Notes: a model not told the origin generated them from the sequence alone. Shown: positions 1 through 5,450, counted from the first letter of the stretch. The stretch: DNA of 5,450 nt from Candidatus Mediterraneibacter colneyensis (GCA_019114745.1 DXEY01000142.1:1-5450), one strand, 5' to 3'. Made by a program: numbers and translations.

Positions 1-21
1 ATATGATAAAAACTTTGACAT
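1..21 (-). CDS. Start of a downstream gene (partial, seven codons)
   Basis: The minus strand has ATG at 19-21 followed by an open frame to the window edge, coding MSKFLSY. AAAGGAG lies 5 nt before the ATG, a good though slightly close ribosome binding site. Lying past the operon terminator, with its own possible promoter and operator, it would be a separate transcription unit. Seven residues cannot identify the protein. Confidence 0.5.
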
Positions 22-51
22 GATGGCTCCTTTCTCGCCGCCAGAGATCAA

Positions 52-80
52 AGCATAACAGAAAAGAGACCAACTATCCA
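52..80 (-). promoter_or_regulatory. Weak promoter candidate for the downstream gene
   Basis: The minus strand has TGGATA (75-80; 4 of 6 matches to TTGACA), a 17-bp spacer, and TATGCT (52-57; 4 of 6 matches) preceded by TGT, an extended -10 signature. The transcript would start near 45, about 25 nt before the ATG at 21. The matches are modest. Another A+T-rich site further upstream could serve instead. Confidence 0.33.
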
Positions 81-98
81 GTCAGTCTCATTTCGTTT

Positions 99-127
99 GT
101 AAAAGAAAATCCATACCTTTCTTTTAC
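99..127. repeat. Perfect AT-rich palindrome, possible operator
   Basis: GTAAAAGAAA (99-108) and TTTCTTTTAC (118-127) are exact inverse complements with a 9-bp spacer. The flanking T98 and A128 extend the match to 11 bp per arm. No T-run follows on either strand, so it is not a terminator. It sits between the operon terminator and the start of the next minus-strand gene, about 20 bp upstream of a weak -35 candidate. That position suits an operator, but I do not recognise the cognate regulator. Confidence 0.4.
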
Positions 128-199
128 ATTAATAACTATTCACTTTTTACACTTATCCGGGATAGCAGGTATGGAATCTCGGATTACAATTGAGGATAC

Positions 200-246
200 A
201 AAAAAACGCCTGAGCCTGCTCCCCAAAACGGGAACAGCCTCAGGCG
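200..246 (-). terminator. Rho-independent terminator of the operon
   Basis: On the minus strand CGCCTGAG and CTCAGGCG (239-246 and 207-214) form a perfect 8-bp G+C-rich stem. After a G-G mismatch it continues with a further pairing block (CTGTTCCC with GGGAGCAG, one wobble). A run of seven T (200-206) follows directly. It begins 17 bp after the S-component stop codon. This is a textbook intrinsic terminator and marks the operon end. Confidence 0.93.
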
Positions 247-263
247 GCATGTCTCTTTTCTTC

Positions 264-824
264 TTACTCTTTTGTAAGGCTTCCTTTTTTCGCTCTTGTC
301 TTGCTGTAGATCAGGAGAAGGATCGTACCGATCACCCCTGCCGATACCGCATTGCTGATCGCTGCGACGACACCCTGCGTAAACACAAGATTTACCGGTT
401 CCGCATAGACAAGGATATCAAGGACCGGTGCTACGATCACCCATGAGATCACGTTCGCAATGATCTGATAGATGTTAAAGCGAAGGATGTCTTTTCCTCC
501 AAACTCGCCGAGTTCTACCTTCAGCTTCGGATATACAAGACCTGTAATAAAACATGTCAGTCCGCTTGCCACTACCCAGCTCCACCACGGGGAACCATAC
601 TGGATCGCATCGGAGAGACCGTGTCCGATCAGGCCGATGAGCAGTCCTGCGATCGGTCCGAACAGCGCTGAGAAGAATGCGCCCACACCGTAAGCTGTCT
701 TGATATCTGTCTCCGGGATTCCCGTCGGGATCTTCACGTACATGAACAGTACGATGAACAGTGCCGCTCCGAGTCCTGTTGCGACGATAGTCTTTGTCTT
801 GAAATCAAACATTTTTTTCTCCAT
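264..824 (-). CDS. ECF transporter substrate-binding membrane protein (UPF0397-type S component)
   Basis: This 186-residue integral membrane protein is the S component that captures the small-molecule substrate and docks on EcfT. Hydrophobic segments lie at about 12-32, 44-69, 78-98, 114-138 and 146-174; the second may hold two helices, giving the six expected. Recognisable UPF0397 features are VKIPTGIPETDI (30-41), FGPIAGLLIGLIGHGLSDAI (55-74) and YGSPWWSWVVASG (76-88). The small-residue ATGLGAA stretch in helix 1 (15-21) resembles the packing surface that contacts EcfT. AGGAGG lies 9 nt before the ATG at 824; a start at 812 is possible but not needed. It is last in the operon, after a 138-bp gap and before a strong terminator. 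The substrate is unproven. From memory, SEED names related proteins MtsA, of a methionine-regulated transporter, and the SAM hydrolase neighbours point to a similar area. Confidence 0.85.
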   Translation of the reverse strand: MEKKMFDFKTKTIVATGLGAALFIVLFMYVKIPTGIPETDIKTAYGVGAFFSALFGPIAGLLIGLIGHGLSDAIQYGSPWWSWVVASGLTCFITGLVYPKLKVELGEFGGKDILRFNIYQIIANVISWVIVAPVLDILVYAEPVNLVFTQGVVAAISNAVSAGVIGTILLLIYSKTRAKKGSLTKE

Positions 825-869
825 TTACATCTTCCTCCTTTTAGATAAAATATAAAAATGTATGGATAT

Positions 870-904
870 GCCTGCTGATTCTCCACAGGCTGTATCAACA
901 GCAG
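870..904 (-). repeat. Overlapping inverted repeats before the S-component gene
   Basis: The 138-bp gap 825-962 holds three competing pairings. GCTGT and ACAGC form a hairpin with a 4-nt loop (889-902). GCCTGT and GCAGGC form a second hairpin (870-890, one G-U pair). CTGCTG and CAGCAG pair across both (872-877 with 899-904). No T-run follows directly; the nearest is about 10 nt further on (ACATTTTTAT), so this is not a standard terminator. I see no convincing promoter in the gap. It could be an attenuator, an mRNA processing or stability element, or chance. Confidence 0.4.
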
Positions 905-962
905 AACCGCTCTCCGTTAAAAGCATATTCCGCTATCAACCGTTATTCACTGAGTTTCCTCT

Positions 963-1808
963 TCAGTCTTTTGTAAATCTCACAGTCCACTCCGGACCAT
1001 AGGAAAGCCCGTATTTCTCACAAAAGCTGCCCTGCGTCACCGCCATGGCAACCTTCATAAGTTCATTATTATAGATCATCGGCTCTCCTTTTTCCGCAAA
1101 GCCGAAACTCTTGTGGAAGAGCACTTTCTGCTCGAAAACGGGATCTCCGTTATGGCACACTGTCGTATTGACCATATCGCCATACTCAAAGCCCGCATTA
1201 TTAAACTCTCTGAGCGTAATATTCGTCCACAGATTTCCGAAATTCGGGTCGTTGATCTCGAAGATTCCTTCTGCCTTTCCCGGTTCAATAGACGGCTCGA
1301 GGATCGGATGCTCCACGATCTCATCTACCGGATACTCCGGCCCTACGCCCTCAAAATCAATGATCCCGCTGGCGAGTCTTGCCGCGGTATACCCGAACAG
1401 GTCTCTCCCGTGAAAAATTGCAACTTCTTCTGTACCTTTCCCTCTTAACCGGTTTACCGTCTCGTCAATCTCACGCACCGCCTCAATGCCGATAAATCTC
1501 TTGACATGAGTCAGAGATCCGTTATCCGGTGAAACCACATAATGCCCGTCTTTTGTCTTTGCCACGCAGGCTCTGCGGCTCGTTCCCACTCCCGGGTCAA
1601 CGACAGATACGTAGATCGTACCTTCCGGCCAGAACGGAAGGCTCTGATACAGGCGGTAGCTTGCGCTCCATGTATCATACTGGGGCAGTTCATGAGTACC
1701 GTCTATAATCTCAAGTTCGCGGTCCACACTTTTGACCACGCCGTACATGGAGCTGACTGCTCCTTCTTTATAAGTAAAATCAGTCTGGAATACCAGCATC
1801 GGTTTCAT
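963..1808 (-). CDS. SAM hydrolase family protein (DUF62), paralog 2 with altered substrate motif
   Basis: This 281-residue protein is homologous to the first operon gene over its full length. By hand alignment about 60% of the first 120 residues are identical, less in the C-terminal half. It keeps VVDPGVGTSRR (69-79), PDNG (94-97), FHGRD (132-136) and FGNLWTNI (190-197). The D71, R78/R79, H133 set is therefore intact. It differs where SAM is normally held: TDFTYKEG (9-16) instead of DFGxxDG, so Gly12 is Thr and Asp15 is Glu, and VTQGSFC (257-263) instead of INQGSFA. It may hydrolyse SAM with changed affinity, act on another adenosyl compound, or pair with paralog 1; the sequence does not decide. 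AAAGGAG lies 9 nt before the ATG, and ecfT ends 18 bp upstream. A gap of about 138 bp separates it from the S-component gene. Confidence 0.85.
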   Translation of the reverse strand: MKPMLVFQTDFTYKEGAVSSMYGVVKSVDRELEIIDGTHELPQYDTWSASYRLYQSLPFWPEGTIYVSVVDPGVGTSRRACVAKTKDGHYVVSPDNGSLTHVKRFIGIEAVREIDETVNRLRGKGTEEVAIFHGRDLFGYTAARLASGIIDFEGVGPEYPVDEIVEHPILEPSIEPGKAEGIFEINDPNFGNLWTNITLREFNNAGFEYGDMVNTTVCHNGDPVFEQKVLFHKSFGFAEKGEPMIYNNELMKVAMAVTQGSFCEKYGLSYGPEWTVRFTKD

Positions 1809-1826
1809 AAAACTCTTCTCCTTTCA

Positions 1827-2660
1827 TTAAACAAACGGATTATAAAATCTGGATCCGTTCACAAAGAACGACACGCAGATCGATCCTGCAAGTACCGCAG
1901 CGGAAAGCACCATTACAAGATAATCATTTCTTCCCAGCGGTTTTCCCGCATACCATGTTCTCTTCTTATGCTTGCCGAATCCCCTGAGATCCATCGCATT
2001 ACTGATCAGTTCGATGCGGTCAAGGGTCGAAAAGATCAATGGCACAAAAATGTTCATCATATTTTTCACACGGGTTCCCAGTTTCTCTTTTTTAGACATA
2101 TCCAGTCCCCTGCTCTGCTGCGCCAGGGAAATATCCTGATAGTCGCGGATCATATCCGGGAAGTATCTGAGCGTAAGCGCCAGGGCATACGCCGCCTTAT
2201 AGCTCACCCCGATCCGGTTCAGGGACGCCGCGAACTCACTCGGGTTCGTTGTCAGCAGGAAGATCATGCCGAGCGGAATACCGGACGCATATTTCAGGAT
2301 CTTTGTCACCTGATACAGGATCTGCTCCAGAGTCACTGTGTATCTGCTGTTAAACCGGAAAAGCTCGTGCGTTGTCCCGTAAATCTCCGTCCCGTACTGG
2401 GGGCTGAACAGATACGTCAGGCAGAAGTTCAGCAGCAGGAACACCGCCACATAGATGAGCATTGTCCGGATCTGCCGGAAACTGATCTCAGAGATCCGGA
2501 AAAAGCAGAACGAGAGTATCAGGACAAAAATGATATACCGTATGTCATAAGAAAACATGACCGAAAATGTAAGGCAGATAAAAGCAAGCAGCTTTGTCAG
2601 CCCCGACAGGTTGTAAATAAAATTGTCCCTGTCAATATAGTCAAACAGCTTCGTTTTCAT
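1827..2660 (-). CDS. ecfT: ECF transporter transmembrane coupling protein (T component)
   Basis: This 277-residue membrane protein (CbiQ/EcfT family) links the ATPase to the substrate-binding S component. Hydrophobic stretches lie at about 20-54, 67-85, 125-137, 205-211 and 244-263. The cytoplasmic coupling region carries the two short Arg-Gly motifs typical of EcfT: QQSRG (181-185, with Ser replacing the usual Ala of ARG) and MDLRG (223-227). These insert into grooves of the two ATPase domains in known ECF structures. ATG at 2660 is preferred because AGAGGGGG lies 10 nt before it. A start at 2681 would add seven residues but has no ribosome binding site. The gene starts 20 bp inside the ATPase gene and stops 18 bp before the second SAM hydrolase gene, so all three should be co-transcribed. 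Confidence 0.88.
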   Translation of the reverse strand: MKTKLFDYIDRDNFIYNLSGLTKLLAFICLTFSVMFSYDIRYIIFVLILSFCFFRISEISFRQIRTMLIYVAVFLLLNFCLTYLFSPQYGTEIYGTTHELFRFNSRYTVTLEQILYQVTKILKYASGIPLGMIFLLTTNPSEFAASLNRIGVSYKAAYALALTLRYFPDMIRDYQDISLAQQSRGLDMSKKEKLGTRVKNMMNIFVPLIFSTLDRIELISNAMDLRGFGKHKKRTWYAGKPLGRNDYLVMVLSAAVLAGSICVSFFVNGSRFYNPFV

Positions 2661-4374
2661 TCCGTCTTGTCCCCCTCTCATAGTCTATAAAATTCTGAAC
2701 AAAAGAGGACGGATCCTCAATCCCCGTCTTAAGCGCAAGCTCATACAGGGAAGTCACTTTCAGATTTGCCTGTTCTGCCACATCTTCATTGGTGAGTATT
2801 TCTACTGCACTGGCATCGCCGATCTTCTTTCCTCCCGAGATAACGATCGCGTGCGGCGTGTATTCCAGCATCAGATGCATGTCATGTGTGATCATAATGA
2901 TCGTCACACCCTGGCTGTTCAGGCTCTTTAAGAACTCCATGATCTCTGTATAGTGATGGTAATCCTGCCCTGCCGTCGGCTCGTCCAGGATCAGGATCTG
3001 AGGCTCGAGCACAAGCACCGACGCGATCGTCACACGCTTCTTCTGGCCGAAACTCAGCGCTGATACCGGCCACTTTTTAAACGGGGCAAGCCCGCAGATC
3101 TTCAGCGCTTTATCTACTTTCGGCTCGATCTCTTCTTCCGGAACGCCCCGGATTCGCAGCCCCAGAGCGACTTCATCATAGATCATCGGCTTACAGATCA
3201 TCTGATTCGGATTCTGCATAACATATCCGATCTTCGCCGACCGCTCCTTGATCGTCCAGTCAGACATATCTTCTCCGCTGTAATAAAGCTTACCCTGATC
3301 CTGCTTCACAAATCCGCATATCACTTTCGCCAGGGTACTTTTTCCCGCGCCGTTCGTTCCGACAATACTGACCATTTCTCCCTCGCGTATCGAAAAACTG
3401 ATATCCTGGAGGATTTTTCTTTTCTTCGTATACTGGAAATTAATATGCTCTGCACTGAGGATCGCCGGACGTTCCTCAGGTTTTATCTTTTTCTCCTGTG
3501 CCTGGTTCCATGCAAGGAGAGGTTCTTTTATCTGTGTGATATCAAGAGTGTCGAGCCGTCCTGCATGCATTTGGGGCTCCACCTGTATCCCCGCATATTT
3601 CATGGCAGTCACATACAGAGGCTCACGGATTCCAAGTTCCGGCAGGATGTCTGCCGCCATCAGCTCATCCGGCGCCATATCTGCCATGATCCGTCCCTCA
3701 CTCACTACGATTACCCGGTCCACATCCCGGTAAAGCACATCTTCGAGCCTGTGTTCGATGATGATCACTGTTTTTTCCTGATCTCTCCACACACGGTCGA
3801 TCAGATCGATCGCTGTTTTTCCCGTTGCAGGGTCAAGATTTGCCAGTGGTTCATCAAAGAGAAGGATATCTACGTCATCCACCATAACTCCGGCAAATGA
3901 AACTCTCTGTTTCTGCCCTCCCGACAATTCAAACGGAGATGACTTCAGCAGTTCCCCCATATCGACGATATCAGTCACTTTCTGTACCGTCTCTTTCATG
4001 GTTTCCAGGCCGACACAGTCATTTTCCAGGGCAAATGCAACGTCCTCGCCCACTGTCAGTCCGATAAACTGTCCGTCTGAATCCTGAAGAACTGTTCCGA
4101 CCATCTTGGAAAGGCTGAAAATGTCCATCTCTTTTGTTTCCTGCCCCATGACTTTGAGACTGCCCCTGATCTCGCCTTTATATGCAAACGGGATCAGACC
4201 GTTAAGGCAGTGCCCGAGCGTACTTTTACCGCTTCCGCTCGGACCGACGAGAAGTACCTTTTCTCCTTTATTGATCGTAAGATTTATACCGTGAAGGGTA
4301 GGCTCTGCCTGGCTGAAATACTGGAACTGAAATTCTTTGAATTCAATTACCGGAGTCTTTTCCTTCTCACTCAT
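2641..4374 (-). CDS. ECF transporter duplicated ATPase subunit (two ABC domains)
   Basis: This 577-residue protein carries two ABC ATPase domains and powers an energy-coupling factor (ECF) importer from the cytoplasmic face. Domain 1 has Walker A GPSGSGKST (44-52), Q-loop Q97, signature LSGGQ (150-154), Walker B LLFDEP with E175, and H208. Domain 2 has Walker A GTNGAGKST (339-347), Q387, a variant signature LSFGQ (440-444), Walker B LILDEP with E465, and H497. Both catalytic sites look intact. The roughly 90-residue linker (about 215-305) and the C-terminal extension after residue 510 fit the fused CbiO/YkoD-type ATPases that accompany UPF0397 S components. From memory, SEED calls this type MtsB of a methionine-regulated ECF transporter; I could not check that. 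Numbering is from the ATG at 4374, chosen for its ribosome binding site. A start at 4410 would add 12 residues and overlap the upstream gene. Its 3' end overlaps ecfT by 20 bp, indicating coupled translation. Confidence 0.9.
   Translation of the reverse strand: MSEKEKTPVIEFKEFQFQYFSQAEPTLHGINLTINKGEKVLLVGPSGSGKSTLGHCLNGLIPFAYKGEIRGSLKVMGQETKEMDIFSLSKMVGTVLQDSDGQFIGLTVGEDVAFALENDCVGLETMKETVQKVTDIVDMGELLKSSPFELSGGQKQRVSFAGVMVDDVDILLFDEPLANLDPATGKTAIDLIDRVWRDQEKTVIIIEHRLEDVLYRDVDRVIVVSEGRIMADMAPDELMAADILPELGIREPLYVTAMKYAGIQVEPQMHAGRLDTLDITQIKEPLLAWNQAQEKKIKPEERPAILSAEHINFQYTKKRKILQDISFSIREGEMVSIVGTNGAGKSTLAKVICGFVKQDQGKLYYSGEDMSDWTIKERSAKIGYVMQNPNQMICKPMIYDEVALGLRIRGVPEEEIEPKVDKALKICGLAPFKKWPVSALSFGQKKRVTIASVLVLEPQILILDEPTAGQDYHHYTEIMEFLKSLNSQGVTIIMITHDMHLMLEYTPHAIVISGGKKIGDASAVEILTNEDVAEQANLKVTSLYELALKTGIEDPSSFVQNFIDYERGTRRNENEAV
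2671..2678 (-). promoter_or_regulatory. Ribosome binding site for ecfT, inside the ATPase gene
   Basis: AGAGGGGG on the minus strand precedes ATG at 2660 by 10 nt. The alternative in-frame ATG at 2681 has no purine-rich site before it. The site lies within the last codons of the ATPase gene, as expected for translational coupling. Confidence 0.6.
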
Positions 4375-4380
4375 TCTATT

Positions 4381-4387
4381 CTCCTCC
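4381..4387 (-). promoter_or_regulatory. Ribosome binding site that sets the ATPase start
   Basis: GGAGGAG on the minus strand lies 6 nt before ATG at 4374. The longer in-frame start at 4410 has no such site in front of it, so the shorter reading is preferred. Confidence 0.75.
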
Positions 4388-4399
4388 GTTTGTCTGTCC

Positions 4400-5260
4400 T
4401 TAGTCCTCATAGATCAGCCGGGGCGCCTTCCGGATCGTGATCCGCCAGTTTGTCCCTGTGCCAATATTATATGCTCTCGCAAAGCTTCCCTGATTGATCG
4501 CCACCGCCATACAGTCCAGGCTGTTCACATACAGAAGAGGCTCTCCTACATACACATCGGCAAAACTCTTAGCATATACAAGGATATTTTTATAAAGAGT
4601 CCTCGTCTCATTCTCAATGCTGATTTCAACTCTTCCACCGTGTCTGACTCCCAGTTTCAGGAACATTTCTCTCGTAATGTTCGTCCACAGGCTTCCAAAT
4701 CTCACATCGAGAACATCGATCGTGCCGCTGACTTTTTCACCGTCATAAACAGGCTCTACTACAGGCAGTTCGATCACGCTGTCCCTGTCTACTTCCGGCC
4801 CCACTTCTTCAAACGTAATGATCCCGGAAGCAAGTCTGGCGCCTGTATAGGCATAGATATCTCTTCCGTGGAACGTATAGCTCTCTCCTGAATTTGGCAG
4901 ACGGTTCACACTCTCATCGATCACTCTCGCAGTCTCAATTCCAATGATCCTCTTAACATGAGTGAGAGTCCCGTTATCAGGAGTAACGATATACTGTCCT
5001 GTCTTTGTCTTCACCACGATACTTCTTCGTGTTGAGCCGACTCCCGGATCGACAACACTTACAAATACCGATCCCTCCGGCCAGTAACTCACCGTCTGGA
5101 TCAGGCGATAGGATGCCTCCCAGATGTCATACTGCGGGATCTCATGGGTCAGGTCTGATATATTAAGATCCTGATTGACACCATAGGCAACCCCGTACAT
5201 TGCGCTGACAGCACCGTCAGCAGTTCCAAAGTCTGACTGTAAAATTAGTGGTTTCATCAT
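4400..5260 (-). CDS. SAM hydrolase (DUF62, SAM hydroxide adenosyltransferase family), paralog 1
   Basis: This is a 286-residue cytoplasmic enzyme of the family that cleaves S-adenosylmethionine with water to adenosine and L-methionine. Family marks run in order: SDFGTADG (9-16), VVDPGVGSTRR (69-79), PDNG (94-97), FHGRD (130-134) in the N-terminal domain; then FGSLWTNI (188-195) and INQGSFA (255-261) in the C-terminal domain. The Asp-Arg-His set described for the hydrolases is present (D71, R78 or R79, H131). The DPGVG motif and the short gap to PDNG argue against a fluorinase or chlorinase. One oddity is Ser190, where most relatives have Asn in FGNLxTNI. It is first in the operon. The binding site AAAGGAAAG (5266-5274) fits ATG at 5260; the adjacent ATG at 5257 would give a MKP start like paralog 2. 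It ends 25 bp before the ATPase gene. The family call is firm; the true substrate in this operon is inferred. Confidence 0.88.
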   Translation of the reverse strand: MMKPLILQSDFGTADGAVSAMYGVAYGVNQDLNISDLTHEIPQYDIWEASYRLIQTVSYWPEGSVFVSVVDPGVGSTRRSIVVKTKTGQYIVTPDNGTLTHVKRIIGIETARVIDESVNRLPNSGESYTFHGRDIYAYTGARLASGIITFEEVGPEVDRDSVIELPVVEPVYDGEKVSGTIDVLDVRFGSLWTNITREMFLKLGVRHGGRVEISIENETRTLYKNILVYAKSFADVYVGEPLLYVNSLDCMAVAINQGSFARAYNIGTGTNWRITIRKAPRLIYED

Positions 5261-5281
5261 TCTTTCTTTCCTTTACGCGCT

Positions 5282-5308
5282 AAGGAACCCGCACTTACAC
5301 GGATCCTT
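5282..5308 (-). promoter_or_regulatory. Leader hairpin with possible Shine-Dalgarno switch
   Basis: Within the short 5' leader, AAGGA (5304-5308) can pair with TCCTT (5282-5286). Inside it CCGTG and TGCGG add five more pairs (two of them G-U) around a TAAG loop. The 3' arm TTCCTT (5282-5287) is also complementary to AAGGAA at 5268-5273, the ribosome binding site of the first gene. The arm can therefore close either the upstream hairpin or a 6-bp hairpin that hides the binding site. The pairing is visible in the sequence. That it regulates translation is inference, and it matches no riboswitch class I know. Confidence 0.4.
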
Positions 5309-5318
5309 GCATTCTTAA

Positions 5319-5347
5319 AGTATAATGATTTTCAAAAAAAGTGTCAA
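5319..5347 (-). promoter_or_regulatory. Sigma-A type promoter of the SAM hydrolase-ECF operon
   Basis: The minus strand reads TTGACA at 5342-5347 (perfect -35), then a 17-bp spacer (5325-5341) that includes a run of seven T, then TATACT at 5319-5324 (5 of 6 matches to TATAAT). Spacing is optimal. The predicted transcript start is near 5312, giving a leader of about 50 nt before the first gene. This is the strongest promoter in the window and probably drives all five downstream genes. Confidence 0.85.
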
Positions 5348-5350
5348 GGA

Positions 5351-5393
5351 AAGACGAAAAGTGATATGCACCGTGGAAAAGATGCATATCACT
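5351..5393 (-). terminator. Inverted repeat, probable terminator of the upstream gene
   Basis: On the minus strand AGTGATATGCA and TGCATATCACT form a perfect 11-bp stem around a 12-nt spacer, which can extend by two pairs (C-G and a U-G wobble). It is followed by TTTTCGTCTTT. The stem is A+T-rich and the T-tract is interrupted, so this is a mediocre intrinsic terminator. Its position just after the TAG at 5403 and just upstream of the next promoter supports that role. The alternative is a regulator-binding palindrome, since it ends 12 bp upstream of the -35 box. Confidence 0.5.
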
Positions 5394-5402
5394 CTCCATT
5401 AT

Positions 5403-5450
5403 CTATACTTCACGATAAAATATCATGTCAGCTATTTCCTCATCAGACTT
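5403..5450 (-). CDS. C-terminal tail of an upstream gene (partial)
   Basis: Reading leftward from the window edge, one minus-strand frame stays open for 15 codons and ends in TAG at 5403-5405. The translation is KSDEEIADMIFYREV. The other two minus-strand frames hit stops almost at once. An inverted repeat with a short T-rich stretch follows about 10 bp after the stop, which fits the end of a gene. Fifteen codons are too few to recognise a family, so no function is proposed. It could also be chance open sequence. It would be transcribed in the same direction as the operon below, but is separated from it by the putative terminator and a fresh promoter. Confidence 0.42.
   Translation of the reverse strand, partial: KSDEEIADMIFYREV

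Noticed and set aside
825..962. Internal promoter in front of the S-component gene (TTGATA-like boxes)
   Set aside because: TTGATA occurs twice in the gap, but neither copy has an acceptable -10 box at 16-18 bp.
1542..2690. A 382-codon open frame on the plus strand
   Set aside because: It lies opposite ecfT and the end of paralog 2. Its translation is rich in His, Arg, Gln and Cys with no recognisable domain, and both opposing genes are clear family members. It is an antisense shadow.
264..4374. Thiamin-precursor transporter (YkoEDC type)
   Set aside because: The ATPase is of similar double-headed type, but the S component has UPF0397 motifs and not those of YkoE, and no TPP riboswitch elements are visible in the leader.
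4375..4410. Longer N terminus for the ATPase starting at 4410
   Set aside because: No ribosome binding site precedes it, whereas GGAGGAG sits 6 nt before the ATG at 4374. The extra residues are charged and not part of the ABC fold.
4337..4891. A 184-codon plus-strand open frame, and similar shorter ones at 3445-3900 and 171-446
   Set aside because: They lie opposite well-identified minus-strand genes, lack family features, and have no convincing ribosome binding sites or promoters.
4400..5260. Possible fluorinase or chlorinase identity for the DUF62 proteins
   Set aside because: Both keep the hydrolase-type DPGVG motif with adjacent arginines and a conserved His. Both lack the inserted loop between this motif and PDNG that marks fluorinases.
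5261..5318. A classical S-box (SAM-I) riboswitch upstream of the operon
   Set aside because: The predicted leader is only about 50 nt, far shorter than SAM-I, and no conserved SAM-I core is seen.
1..5450. CRISPR arrays, insertion sequences, tRNA or rRNA genes
   Set aside because: I found no regularly spaced repeats, transposase-like frames, terminal repeats with target duplications, or RNA gene signatures.

Overview
The window looks like chromosomal DNA from a low-to-moderate G+C Gram-positive bacterium (Bacillota). It is most likely a gut-type Clostridia of the Lachnospiraceae kind. The reasons are strong purine-rich ribosome binding sites, a consensus sigma-A promoter, rho-independent terminators with U-tracts, and proteins resembling Bacillota ECF transporter components. 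The genus assignment is inference, not something the sequence proves.

Every gene I can support lies on the minus strand, so the window reads right to left. At the right edge (about 5405-5450) is the probable tail of an upstream gene, followed by an inverted repeat that may be its terminator. A near-perfect sigma-A promoter (TTGACA, 17 bp, TATACT; 5319-5347) then starts a five-gene operon. In order of transcription it holds: a SAM hydrolase family protein (DUF62 / SAM hydroxide adenosyltransferase; 4400-5260); a duplicated ECF-type ATPase (2641-4374); the ECF transmembrane coupling protein EcfT (1827-2660); a second SAM hydrolase paralog (963-1808); and an ECF substrate-binding membrane protein of the UPF0397 type (264-824). 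A strong rho-independent terminator (200-246) closes the operon. The last 199 bases hold a perfect AT-rich palindrome, a weak promoter candidate, and the first seven codons of another minus-strand gene.

Together the three transporter genes make a complete dedicated (group I-like) ECF importer: S component, T component and a double-headed ATPase. The two cytoplasmic enzymes belong to a family that splits S-adenosylmethionine into adenosine and methionine. Their interleaving with the transporter genes suggests an uptake-and-cleave pathway for SAM or a related adenosyl compound. The substrate is not shown by the sequence. The most interesting points are this gene arrangement, the complementary active-site substitutions in the two paralogs, and a short 5' leader whose anti-Shine-Dalgarno sequence can pair in two mutually exclusive ways.
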